Of a stretch of 64,000 nucleotides of DNA, positions 9,511-18,118 are shown piece by piece. The stretch comes from JAWKUK01 sp041398605 (lineage in GTDB: Bacteria; Planctomycetota; UBA1135; GCA-002686595). The stretch lies in contig JAWKUK010000029.1 of the NCBI GenBank assembly GCA_041398605.1, forward strand, positions 15,711 through 79,710, given 5' to 3'. The number at the start of each line of letters is the position of its first letter. The stretch's first letter is position 1. The notes under the pieces were generated by a model. It saw only the letters and a program-made list of their open reading frames with translations. It was not told the origin of the DNA and searched no databases. The position numbers were made by a program, and so were the translations under genes.

Positions 9511-9993
9511 ATGTCCAGCAAAGAAATCGCCCTCGAACTCGCCTCCTTCCTCGACTCACCCGCGGCCAAGGCGCTGACGAAGCCTCCGACCGCCGATGTC
9601 CGCAAGATCGTCGAGGCGTTCTTGGAGGTCTGCTACGACGGCATCGGCACGGCGCCGCGCTTGATGGACGGTCAGGACATGCACGGCGCGCTCGGTCACC
9701 TGTTGCCCGAGCGCTTCGATCGCAAGAGCCCGCTCGTGGACCATGTCCCGGACGTCCTGCGCGCGTACTTGGCGCACATCTGCGAGGCGCAGGTCGTCTC
9801 GCAGTCCTTCGAGCTGAAGCACGGCTTCGAAGCGACGATCGATGAGTTCCTGGAGACGGTCCGTACAGGCGTCAACGCGCACCATCACGTGCACAAGAAG
9901 CAGGCGCCGATGGTGCACCAGGCGCCCAAGCTGGGCCGCAACGACCCGTGCTTCTGTGGCAGCGGCAAGAAGTTCAAGAAGTGCTGCGGTTGA
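9511..9993 (+). CDS. SEC-C zinc-motif protein
   Basis: A 160-residue helical protein ending in a SEC-C metal-binding motif, GRNDPCFCGSGKKFKKCC, the same zinc element found at the C-terminus of SecA. The rest of the protein matches no family I recognise. A role in protein quality control or translation is possible but unproven. The 3' end overlaps the convergent HD-domain gene by 20 bp. Confidence 0.75.
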   Translation: MSSKEIALELASFLDSPAAKALTKPPTADVRKIVEAFLEVCYDGIGTAPRLMDGQDMHGALGHLLPERFDRKSPLVDHVPDVLRAYLAHICEAQVVSQSFELKHGFEATIDEFLETVRTGVNAHHHVHKKQAPMVHQAPKLGRNDPCFCGSGKKFKKCCG

Positions 9994-10612
9994 CCTCGGT
10001 GCCCCCGCCAGCGGATGCGCCGAGCTCCGCTTGCAAGCGCTCGATGTCGAGCCGCAGGTTCTCGCGCGCTCGAGCTTCGAGCCGGGCGCCCCAGGGCGTC
10101 CAATAGATGCGCTCGCGGGCCAGGAAGGCCCGCATGAACGCGATGCGACCCGCGGCGAACGTGGCGTCGTCGAAGCACGCGAACTCGGCGCGGATGCGCG
10201 CGCCGTTGCGCTCGAAGGCCGCGCGGGGGAGCGCCAATGAGGCCAAGTCGAGGTCGATGACGGCCTCGGACGCAGCGCTCCGTGGGATGTGGTCGCGGGT
10301 GTCCAGGATGATCCGCTCGATCACGCGGCAGCGCTCGGCCGGGAAGCCCGCGGCGGTCAAGCGTTCCACTGCCAGCGCCGCGCTCAGCGCCTCGTTCTCA
10401 GGGCCGGGGACCTCGTAGACCGCGTCATGGAACCAGACCGCGAGCACCTGATCCTCGCTCAGCTCGACCTCGCGGCGCGCATCGAGCATCCAGGCAATGT
10501 GCGGCAGCCCGTGATACTGGCGGTGCGGCTCGGTGTACCGCTGGGTCAATTCAAGGAGGAGCGCGGGCGACGCTGCCGGCGGGGATCCGAAGGGCAAAGG
10601 TGTCATCGTCAC
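9974..10612 (-). CDS. HD-domain metal-dependent hydrolase-like protein
   Basis: A 212-residue protein similar to stand-alone predicted HD-superfamily hydrolases: YHGLPHIAWML near residue 40, AVWFHDAVYEVPGPENE near 60-75 (the HD pair), and a helical C-terminal half with ILDTRDH. The substrate is unknown; relatives are thought to act on nucleotides or other phosphorylated compounds. It overlaps the SEC-C gene tail-to-tail and is divergent from the ABC-F gene, 36 bp away. Confidence 0.75.
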   Translation of the reverse strand: MTMTPLPFGSPPAASPALLLELTQRYTEPHRQYHGLPHIAWMLDARREVELSEDQVLAVWFHDAVYEVPGPENEALSAALAVERLTAAGFPAERCRVIERIILDTRDHIPRSAASEAVIDLDLASLALPRAAFERNGARIRAEFACFDDATFAAGRIAFMRAFLARERIYWTPWGARLEARARENLRLDIERLQAELGASAGGGTEVNRSTS

Positions 10613-10648
10613 ATCCGAGGATAGCGCTCGGATACGCTAAGCGGCTGC

Positions 10649-12559
10649 ATGACGCTGCTGACACTCGAAAACGTCACCAAGGGGTTCAACGATCGCTCCC
10701 TCTTCACCGGGCTCTCGCTCGAGGTCGGGGACGGGGATCGCATCGGCCTCCTCGGGCGCAATGGCTCTGGCAAGAGCTCGCTCCTGCGCATCCTCGCGGG
10801 GCTGGACCAACCAGACGAGGGCCTGCGCACCGTCCGGCGCGGCCTGCGCCTCGGGTACCTCGAGCAGGAGCCGATTCTCGATCCTGGGAAATCGATCCGC
10901 GAGATCGTGCGCGAAGGGCTCGGTGATCGGCCGCGCCTGCTCGCGGCGATCGACGCGGTCCACGAGGAGCTCTCGAGCGCCGACGCCAAGCGCACGGACC
11001 AGCTCTTGAACAAGCTCATGGCGCTCGAGGCGGACCTCGAGCGTATGGGCGGGCACGACGTCGAGCATCGCATCGAGTCGACGCTGCAGGCCCTCGACCT
11101 CATCGACTTCGACGCGGCCATCGGGCACTTGTCGGGCGGGGAGCGCCGCCGCGTGGCGCTCGCGCGGCTCCTGCTGCAAGGGCCCGAGCTCCTGCTGCTG
11201 GACGAGCCGACGAACCACCTCGACGCCTTCGTGACGGATTGGCTCGAAGACTGGTTCATCGAGACGAAGACGCCGCTCGTGCTCGTTACGCACGACCGCT
11301 ACTTCCTCGACCGAGTCGTCGATCGGATCGTCGAGCTCGATCGCGGCCGCCTCGTCGAGTACCAAGGCGGCTACGGCGACTACCTCGAGCAGCGCTCCGC
11401 GCGCCTCGTCGCCGAGGGCAATGCGGAGTCGGCGCGGCAGAACTTGCTGCGTCGAGAGACCGAATGGATGCGGCGCGGCCCGCCAGCGCGCACCACGAAG
11501 TCGAAGGCGCGTATCCAGCGCTACGAGACGATCGTCCAAGGCGCGCCCGTGAAGCTCAGCGCAGACCTCGAGTTCGCGATCCCGCCTGGACCGCGGCTCG
11601 GCTCGAAGGTGATCATCGTCGAGGGGCTGCGCAAGTCCTACGGGGACCGCACGATCCTGAACCCGCTCGACCTCGAGCTGCAGCCAGGCATGCGGCTCGG
11701 GATCGTCGGGCAGAACGGCGCGGGCAAGACGACGCTCGTGCGGATGCTCGTCGGCGACCTCGCGCCCGACGGCGGCACGCGTGCAGTGGGCGAAACGGTC
11801 GTCTTCATGGGCATCGACCAGATGCGCTCGGAGCTCGACCTCGACGCCACGGTCACCGAGGCGGTCGCCGGCCGCGCGGACAACGTCTTCGTTGATGGCC
11901 GCGCGGTCCGCATCGAGTCATTCTTGGACAAGTTCGGCTTCGACGCTCGCATGCGCTCGACCGTCGTGCGCCAGCTCTCGGGCGGCGAGCGCAACCGCGT
12001 GCTCCTCGCGAAGCTTTTGACGGCCGGCGGCAACGTCCTTGTCCTCGACGAGCCGACCAATGACCTGGACCTCGCGACGCTGCGGTCGCTCGAAGAGGCG
12101 CTGCTCGTCTTCCCGGGCGCTGCGATCGTCGTCAGCCACGACCGCTGGTTCCTGGACCGTGTCGCGACGCACATCCTGTACCTCGACGGCACGGGCGCCT
12201 GGCGCTTGCATCACGGTGACCTCTCAGCGCTGCTCGTTGACGTGGCGCGCGAGCGCGACGCCGCGCGCGTTGCCGCGCGGGACAAGGCGCGAGCGACCAC
12301 CGCCGCGGCGCCCGCCGCGGCGGCTCCGAAACCCAAGAAGCTGAACAACGCGCAGGCGCGCGAGCTCGCGACGGTGGAGGGCAAGATCCAGAAGCTCGAG
12401 GAGGCGCTGGAGCAGCTCGACACGCAGCTCGCGGACCCCGCCCTCTATTCCGGCGCGGCGGACGGTGTCGCGCGGCTCGTCGCGGAGCGCGAGAAGCAGC
12501 ACGCGCAGCTCGCCGCGCTGTACGCAAAGTGGGAGGAGCTGGAGGCACTGCGGGGATGA
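10649..12559 (+). CDS. uup: ABC-F family ATPase, Uup-like
   Basis: A 636-residue cytoplasmic protein with two ABC ATPase cassettes and no membrane segments. Cassette 1 has Walker A GRNGSGKSS (about 36-44), signature LSGGERRR and DEPTNHLD. Cassette 2 has GQNGAGKTT (about 354-362), LSGGERNR and DEPTNDLD. A charged inter-domain linker and a C-terminal coiled coil (about 565-635, many EKIQKLEEAL-type heptads) match the Uup branch. ABC-F proteins of this type act on ribosomes; Uup has been linked to branched DNA and ribosome assembly. The stop overlaps the next start as ATGA, so the methyltransferase is probably translationally coupled. Confidence 0.9.
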   Translation: MTLLTLENVTKGFNDRSLFTGLSLEVGDGDRIGLLGRNGSGKSSLLRILAGLDQPDEGLRTVRRGLRLGYLEQEPILDPGKSIREIVREGLGDRPRLLAAIDAVHEELSSADAKRTDQLLNKLMALEADLERMGGHDVEHRIESTLQALDLIDFDAAIGHLSGGERRRVALARLLLQGPELLLLDEPTNHLDAFVTDWLEDWFIETKTPLVLVTHDRYFLDRVVDRIVELDRGRLVEYQGGYGDYLEQRSARLVAEGNAESARQNLLRRETEWMRRGPPARTTKSKARIQRYETIVQGAPVKLSADLEFAIPPGPRLGSKVIIVEGLRKSYGDRTILNPLDLELQPGMRLGIVGQNGAGKTTLVRMLVGDLAPDGGTRAVGETVVFMGIDQMRSELDLDATVTEAVAGRADNVFVDGRAVRIESFLDKFGFDARMRSTVVRQLSGGERNRVLLAKLLTAGGNVLVLDEPTNDLDLATLRSLEEALLVFPGAAIVVSHDRWFLDRVATHILYLDGTGAWRLHHGDLSALLVDVARERDAARVAARDKARATTAAAPAAAAPKPKKLNNAQARELATVEGKIQKLEEALEQLDTQLADPALYSGAADGVARLVAEREKQHAQLAALYAKWEELEALRG

Positions 12560-13209
12560 CTGAGGGGGCGCTCGATCCGTCGGACCCGCTGGCGCTCTCG
12601 GAGCTGCTCGGCGGGCTCGATATCTACCTGTTGGATCAGCTGATGAAGGGGCGCATCCGGCGCGGGATGCGGGTCTTCGACGCGGGGTCCGGCGGCGGCC
12701 GCAACGTCGAATACCTGATGCGCGCGGGCATCGATGTCGCGGCGACGGACCGTGACCCGGGCGCCCTCGCGGCGCTCGTCGCGCTCGCGGAGCGCGTCGC
12801 GCCAGCGCTGCCGCACACGAACTTTCGTGTGGATCTGCTTGAGGACCTCGATGAGCCGCGGGCGTCGGCGGACGTCGTGCTGTGCATCGCGGTGCTGCAC
12901 TTCGCGCGCGACACAGATCACTTTCGAGCGATGCTCGACGGCGCGTGGGGCGTGCTGAAGCCGGGCGGCCTCTTCTTTGCGCGCTTGGCGTCGACGGTGG
13001 GCGTCGAGCCACTGCTGCGCCCCTTCGGGCCGACCGATGAGGTCCCCGGTCGCTTTGGCCTCCCCGACGGCACCGAGCGCTTCCTCGTCGACGAGGCCTT
13101 CCTGCTCGCGGAGACGCGCCGCATCGGCGGAGAGCTCCTGGACCCGTTGAAGACGTCCGTCGTGCACGGCCAGCGCGCGATGGCGACGTGGGTCATGCGC
13201 AAGCGCTGA
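12556..13209 (+). CDS. Class I SAM-dependent methyltransferase
   Basis: A 217-residue protein with motif I VFDAGSGGGRN (residues about 39-49), an acidic AATDRDPGAL motif II region, and ADVVLCIAVLHFARD as motif IV. The fold is class I; the substrate cannot be read from sequence. The ATG at 12556 overlaps the uup stop codon (ATGA) and is preferred over the longer reading frame that begins inside uup. It converges on the dioxygenase gene with a 31-bp gap. Confidence 0.82.
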   Translation: MTEGALDPSDPLALSELLGGLDIYLLDQLMKGRIRRGMRVFDAGSGGGRNVEYLMRAGIDVAATDRDPGALAALVALAERVAPALPHTNFRVDLLEDLDEPRASADVVLCIAVLHFARDTDHFRAMLDGAWGVLKPGGLFFARLASTVGVEPLLRPFGPTDEVPGRFGLPDGTERFLVDEAFLLAETRRIGGELLDPLKTSVVHGQRAMATWVMRKR

Positions 13210-13240
13210 GCCGCCGCCCTCGCCCGCCGGCGAGCGCGGT

Positions 13241-14071
13241 TCAAGCCAGGCCGCTCACGTTGCGCAGGACCGTGAGGTCGTCGCTGTGGCTGTGCGTGAA
13301 GCCCATCGCGCGCTCGGCGGCGACGGTCGCAGGGGTGCGGTAGGCGACGACGTAGGCGCGCCGCCAGCGCGCGCTCGGGTTGCCCCCCGAGCCGTGCAGC
13401 ACGCGCTCACGGAAGCAGAGCGCGTCCCCGCGCCGGATCGGCGCAGGTGTGATCCGGTCGACGTTCGGGTCGACGGTCGCGACGAGCGTGTGCGAGACGT
13501 CTCGGTCGCCGTGCAGCGGCAGGTGAGGCCGCAGCGCCGGCTCTGCGTGGCTGCCGGGGACGAACATGAGGCAGCCGTTCTCTTCGTCGGTGTCGTCGAG
13601 CGCGAGCCAGACGGTGACGGTCTCGGGCTCCGGCGTCGCCGGCCAGTACGCGAGGTCCTGGTGCCAGTGGAACACCGCCGCTGGCCGCCCGGGCGGCTTG
13701 GCGACGAGCTGGTCGTAGTCGAGCTCGGTCGCGCTCGGGAGCAGCGCGCGCGCGACCTCGCCGGCGACGCGCTCGTAGGCGTTCCCTCGCCACGCGGGGT
13801 GATACCGACGCGGCAGCATCACGTTGAGCACGTCGAGCCGGTCGATCGCCGTCGAGCGGTCCGCCGCGGCGTCCGCGGTCGCGCCGTAGTCCGCCGCCAT
13901 GTCGCAGAAGTCGCGGCCCGTCACGGGGATTTCGCCGCGCAGGAAGCGCATGTAGGTCGCCTCGAGCTCGACCATCGTCGCAGCGTCGACCAGATCGCGG
14001 ACATGCACGTAGCCGTCGCGCGCAAAGGCCGCGCGCGCAGCATCGTCGATGAGAGGGTGAGGAGTGCTCAT
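13241..14071 (-). CDS. Phytanoyl-CoA dioxygenase family Fe(II)/2-oxoglutarate oxygenase
   Basis: A 276-residue PhyH-like protein. The iron-binding facial triad is visible as FHWHQD (His137 and Asp139) and LHGSGGNPS (His226), with the 2-oxoglutarate-binding Arg in WRRAYVVAYR (about 237-238). The core lines EENGCLMFVPGSH and RRGDALCFRERVLHGS are typical. The chosen start (MSTPHPLIDDAARAAFARDG) gives the family's usual length; an upstream in-frame start at 14110 is possible. PhyH-type enzymes hydroxylate or halogenate diverse small molecules; the substrate is unknown. Confidence 0.85.
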   Translation of the reverse strand: MSTPHPLIDDAARAAFARDGYVHVRDLVDAATMVELEATYMRFLRGEIPVTGRDFCDMAADYGATADAAADRSTAIDRLDVLNVMLPRRYHPAWRGNAYERVAGEVARALLPSATELDYDQLVAKPPGRPAAVFHWHQDLAYWPATPEPETVTVWLALDDTDEENGCLMFVPGSHAEPALRPHLPLHGDRDVSHTLVATVDPNVDRITPAPIRRGDALCFRERVLHGSGGNPSARWRRAYVVAYRTPATVAAERAMGFTHSHSDDLTVLRNVSGLA

Positions 14072-14168
14072 GATGGGGCAGGTGGGGGCGGGCCGCAGGG
14101 TATCTTGCACGGAGCGCCCCGACCACGGTCACGTGACTTCGGGGCCCCACCGAGGTACTCCCCCGCGC

Positions 14169-16427
14169 ATGCCCATCGACCCCCTCACTCCGCGCGCGCG
14201 CTGCGCGCGCCGCCCCCTGCGCGCGCTGCGCGCTCCCCTTTCGAGCCTCGTGTTGGCGGGCAGCCTCTCGGCGAGCAGCGCCCTGGCGGGCGCGCAGCAG
14301 TTCACGCAAGCCGCCGGGGTCCTCCCGGGCGGGAACGTTTGGAGCGAGGGCGTGTGCGCCGCAGACGTCGACCGCGACGGGGACCTCGACCTTCTGTTCG
14401 CGAACGGCGATGGGTTCTCGAGCGCCGGCGCGAAGCGCCAGAACGTGCTCGTCATCAACAAGCTGATCGAGCAGGGCGCGGGCGTCTTCGCGGACGAGAG
14501 CGTCGCCCGGCTCGGCGCGCACGTCTCGAACGCGAAGATGGTCATCGCTGGCGACGTGAACGGTGACGGCTGGGTGGACCTCCTCTACGCCAACGCGTTC
14601 AACACAGACCCGCCGTCGCTCTACATCAACCGCGGCGCCGCGCAGCCCGGCTACTTCGACCTCGAGAGCGCCGCGCGCGGGCTGACCGAAGCGCTGTCGT
14701 CGTCCGGCGGCGCGTTCGGCGACGTCGACGACGACGGCGACCTCGACCTCGTCCTGTGCGACTCGGGCAGCTCGCTGCTCGCCGGGGCTGGGGGCGTGCC
14801 GCGCCTCTACCTGAACGACGGCGCGGGGTTCTTCACCGAGGCGCCGCAGAGCATCTCGACGACGGCGAAGCGCGCGCACATGGACGTGCAGCTCGTCGAT
14901 CTCGACGGGGACTTCGCGGTGGACCTCCTGCAGGCGAACCGCGCGACCAACACGGGCGGCAATCACTACCTGCTGCACAATGACGGCGCGGGGAGCTTCA
15001 CGGATGCATCGGGGCTGCTGCCCGCCACCTCGGGCAGCGTCTACGAGATGGAGGTCGGCGACCTCGATGGCGACACGGACCTCGACCTGTTCACCGTGTC
15101 CCTGTCCAACTTCCAGGAAGGGCACATTGCGAACCGACTCGTCGAGACCGGCGGGCTCGCGTTCCAGGCTGGGGCGGCCCAGCCCGGGAACGTCGATGAC
15201 AACGAGCTCGCGCTCTTCGACTACGACATGGACGGCGACCTCGACGTGTTCGTCGGCTCGCTGGACGTGCGCGAGCGCGTGTACCGCAACAACGGCGGGC
15301 TCAGCTTCACGGACACGGCGGGGGTGCTGCCGTCGGTGGCCGACTCGACCCTCGACCTGACGTTCGCAGACCTCGACAACAACGGCACGTACGACCTCAT
15401 CACAGCGCAGGGTGAGTCGGGGTCCTTCACGAACAAGCTCTACTGGAACAACGGGCCCGTAGACGGGCGCGCGCCGCGCTTCGTCGCTGTGCGCGAACCT
15501 AACGCGACCCCAGCGGGCGGCGCGCTCGTCGTCCACGCCAAGGTCCGGGACGACGTGCAGGACGACGGCGAGGCCTACCTCGCCGCAGAGGCGCTCGTCA
15601 GCCGTGTGCCCGCAGCGACGCTGACCGTCGAGGTCACGGCGACCGGCTTCGTGCCGAGCGCGGCGAGCGTCCCGAGCGGCACCCTCGTGCGCTTCGTCGA
15701 GGCCGGCGCCGGCGCAGCGACCTTGAGCGGCGCGGCGCCGCATTCGTTCGTCCGCGACCTGACGGCCGGCGGCGTCGCAGAGCGCGCGTTCGTCGCGCCT
15801 GCGTCCCATACGGTCACCGCGTTCCCGGTGCCGGGCGCGTTCCAGCTCACGGTCACGGGCGCGCCGATCGCGGTCGCTGCGACGCGCTCCGGTGGTGACC
15901 TCTTCCGCTTCGCGCTGCCCACGCTGCCGCCTGGCGCGACGGGGCGCGTCGCCTGCGTCTTGCGCGCGACCGACTGGGCCGGGAACGTGGGCTGGTCCGA
16001 TTCTGGCGCCTGGAACGAGCCTGGGGTCCTGGGAGTCGTGCACTGTGACCCGACCGGGACCTCCAGCGGCGCACCCGCGCGCCTGACGGTGCGCGGCAGC
16101 GCGGTCCTCGCGGCGCAGTCCTTGACGCTCGACGTGTCCGGCTTGCCTGCGAGCTCTGCGGGGTATTTCCTGGCCGCGCGGTCGCGCGCGATGACGGCGG
16201 TGAGCCAGGGCTTCCTGTGCCTCGGGGCGCCCCAGGCGCGCCTCTCGTTGTTCGTGCAAAACTCCGGCGCCGCAGGCGCGGTCAGCTTCGCGCTGCCGTT
16301 CCTCTCCTTGCCGCCCAGCGCGGCGTTCCAGGTGGGCGAGGCGTGGAGCTTCCAGTACTGGTTCCGCGACGCGAACCCCGCGGTCGGCGCGAACTTCAGC
16401 GACGCCGTGGAGCTCGTTTGGCAGTGA
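14169..16427 (+). CDS. Secreted FG-GAP/VCBS-repeat protein with shared C-terminal module
   Basis: A 752-residue exported protein with a long signal sequence (Ala/Leu-rich to residue about 40). At least seven FG-GAP/VCBS calcium-binding-type repeats follow, such as DVDRDGDLDLLFAN, DVNGDGWVDLLYAN, DVDDDGDLDLVLCD and DLDGDTDLDLFTVS, suggesting a beta-propeller. A middle region (about 440-620) has a VPSGTLVRFV segment resembling cupredoxin-like folds. The last 127 residues (16044-16424) carry the module shared by five proteins in this window, with GLPASSAGYFL, FLCLG and FQYWFRDANP. The next gene starts at a GTG overlapping this stop (GTGA), so the two are probably coupled. Confidence 0.85.
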   Translation: MPIDPLTPRARCARRPLRALRAPLSSLVLAGSLSASSALAGAQQFTQAAGVLPGGNVWSEGVCAADVDRDGDLDLLFANGDGFSSAGAKRQNVLVINKLIEQGAGVFADESVARLGAHVSNAKMVIAGDVNGDGWVDLLYANAFNTDPPSLYINRGAAQPGYFDLESAARGLTEALSSSGGAFGDVDDDGDLDLVLCDSGSSLLAGAGGVPRLYLNDGAGFFTEAPQSISTTAKRAHMDVQLVDLDGDFAVDLLQANRATNTGGNHYLLHNDGAGSFTDASGLLPATSGSVYEMEVGDLDGDTDLDLFTVSLSNFQEGHIANRLVETGGLAFQAGAAQPGNVDDNELALFDYDMDGDLDVFVGSLDVRERVYRNNGGLSFTDTAGVLPSVADSTLDLTFADLDNNGTYDLITAQGESGSFTNKLYWNNGPVDGRAPRFVAVREPNATPAGGALVVHAKVRDDVQDDGEAYLAAEALVSRVPAATLTVEVTATGFVPSAASVPSGTLVRFVEAGAGAATLSGAAPHSFVRDLTAGGVAERAFVAPASHTVTAFPVPGAFQLTVTGAPIAVAATRSGGDLFRFALPTLPPGATGRVACVLRATDWAGNVGWSDSGAWNEPGVLGVVHCDPTGTSSGAPARLTVRGSAVLAAQSLTLDVSGLPASSAGYFLAARSRAMTAVSQGFLCLGAPQARLSLFVQNSGAAGAVSFALPFLSLPPSAAFQVGEAWSFQYWFRDANPAVGANFSDAVELVWQ

Positions 16428-18118
16428 ATGCGGGCGCGGAGCGAGCGCGGCCTTGGCTCTCCGTGCTCGCCCTTGGGTTCGCGCCACAGGGCGGCGCTGC
16501 TTGGTTCACGGACGTGACCGAGCGCGCGTTGCCCGGCGTCGAGATCACGTGCGGCGGCGCTGAGAAGGACTGGATCCTCGCCGTCAACGGCGGCAGCGTC
16601 GCGCTCGCGGACCTCGACCTCGACGGCGACCTGGACCTCGTCGTGGGGGACGGCGGCGACGTCGAGGCCTATCGCCGCGGTGAACCGGGCCCGGCCCCGC
16701 GGGTCTACTTGAACCGCGGCGACGGGACGTTCTCGGCTGGTGAGGGCGCGTGGGCGCTCGCGCGCGGGGCGGCGGCGTCGTTCGGCGCAGGCCTCGCGCT
16801 CGGCGACCTCGACGGCGACGGCTTCGATGACCTCGTCGCCCTCGGGCTCGGCCCGGATCGGGTCTTCCTGAACGTCAGAGGCGAGGGCTTGCGTGAGGTC
16901 GCGCCGCTGCCGCTGAGCGCCGGCTGGAGCACGAGCGGCGCGCTCCTTGACTTCGACCACGACGGCGTGCTGGACCTCGCGGTGACGGGGTACCTGGCGC
17001 CCGAGCTCGATGAAGCGCGACGGCGCTCGGCTCGCTGGAAGGGGCACGCGGTCATGGCCGGGCCACAGGGGCTCATCCCGCTCCACGATCGCTTGTATCG
17101 CGGCCTCGGTGACGGGACCTTCGAGGACGTGTCGGTCGCCGCGGGCCTGCGCCCCGACGCGGCGGGTTATGGCCTCGGTGTGACGACGGTCGACCTCGAC
17201 CGCGATGGTTGGACGGACCTCTATGTCGCGAACGACTCCACGCCGAACCAGCTCTGGCGCAACCGCGGCGACGGCACCTTCGAGGAGCTCGGGTTCCGCC
17301 TCGGGCTGTCCCATGACGCCTCGGGGCGCGAGCAGGCGGGGATGGGCATCGCCGTCGATGACGACGCGGGCATGCTGTTTGTGACCAACTTCAGCGGCGA
17401 GACCAACGTGCTGTACGCGCGCACGGCGAGCGGCCGGTCGTTCCGAGAGCGCTCGGCGCGCGCGGGCCTCGCGGGGCCTAGCCTCGCGCGGCTCGGCTGG
17501 GGCACGGGCTTCGCGGACTTCGACCTCGACGGTGACCAGGACCTCTTCGTGTTGAACGGGCACGTGTACCCCGAGGCGGATCGCGCGGGCACGGACACGG
17601 CCTATGCGCAGCCCGACCAGCTCTTCGAGCGCATCGGTGAGCGCTTCGTCGAGCGCGACGCGCTCGGCGGCGCGGCGCGCGTTTCACGCGCTGGGACGTG
17701 CGGCGACCTCGACGGGGACGGCGACGTCGACCTCGTCGCGACGGTGGTGGACGGGCCGGTGCGGATCCTGCGCAACGACGCGCCCCGGGCGGCGGGCGCG
17801 GCGTGGCTCCGTGTGCGGCCGGCGCGTGGCGCGCGGGCCCGCGCGGTGGGCGCGCGGGTCGTGCTGAAGCGCGGCGAGGAGAGCCAAGTCCGTGAGCTCC
17901 GCACCGCAGGCGGCTTCCAGGCGGGGCTCCCGCTCGAGGCCTACTTCGGCATCCCGGCGGCGAGCGAGGGTCGCGATGCGGCGCTCGACCTTGAGGTGCA
18001 TTGGCCTGGCGGCGGCGTGACGACGGTGCGGGGCGCCACGCCCTGCACCGTGGTCGAGGTCGGGCCGCCGAAGTCGGACACGCGCGGCTCCTCGCCGCGA
18101 GAGGGAGCCCCGCGATGA
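16424..18118 (+). CDS. Secreted FG-GAP protein with ASPIC/UnbV C-terminal domain
   Basis: A 564-residue exported protein. The N-terminus (SVLALGFAPQGGAAWFTDVT) acts as a signal sequence. Five or more FG-GAP units follow, for example DLDLDGDLDLVVGD, DLDGDGFDDLVALG, DFDHDGVLDLAVTG, DLDRDGWTDLYVAN and DFDLDGDQDLFVLN. The C-terminal 85 residues resemble the ASPIC/UnbV domain (VGARVVLKRG, HWPGGGVTTVRG). The GTG start overlaps the upstream stop, and the ATG of the TPR gene overlaps this stop, making a coupled three-gene unit. ASPIC/UnbV proteins are abundant in planctomycetes; their molecular function is not established. Confidence 0.85.
   Translation: MNAGAERARPWLSVLALGFAPQGGAAWFTDVTERALPGVEITCGGAEKDWILAVNGGSVALADLDLDGDLDLVVGDGGDVEAYRRGEPGPAPRVYLNRGDGTFSAGEGAWALARGAAASFGAGLALGDLDGDGFDDLVALGLGPDRVFLNVRGEGLREVAPLPLSAGWSTSGALLDFDHDGVLDLAVTGYLAPELDEARRRSARWKGHAVMAGPQGLIPLHDRLYRGLGDGTFEDVSVAAGLRPDAAGYGLGVTTVDLDRDGWTDLYVANDSTPNQLWRNRGDGTFEELGFRLGLSHDASGREQAGMGIAVDDDAGMLFVTNFSGETNVLYARTASGRSFRERSARAGLAGPSLARLGWGTGFADFDLDGDQDLFVLNGHVYPEADRAGTDTAYAQPDQLFERIGERFVERDALGGAARVSRAGTCGDLDGDGDVDLVATVVDGPVRILRNDAPRAAGAAWLRVRPARGARARAVGARVVLKRGEESQVRELRTAGGFQAGLPLEAYFGIPAASEGRDAALDLEVHWPGGGVTTVRGATPCTVVEVGPPKSDTRGSSPREGAPR

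Noticed and set aside
13407..16487. A 1026-codon open frame on the minus strand
   Set aside because: It overlaps the dioxygenase and FG-GAP genes in another frame and its translation is Arg/Ala-rich low complexity; GC-rich DNA produces such frames by chance.
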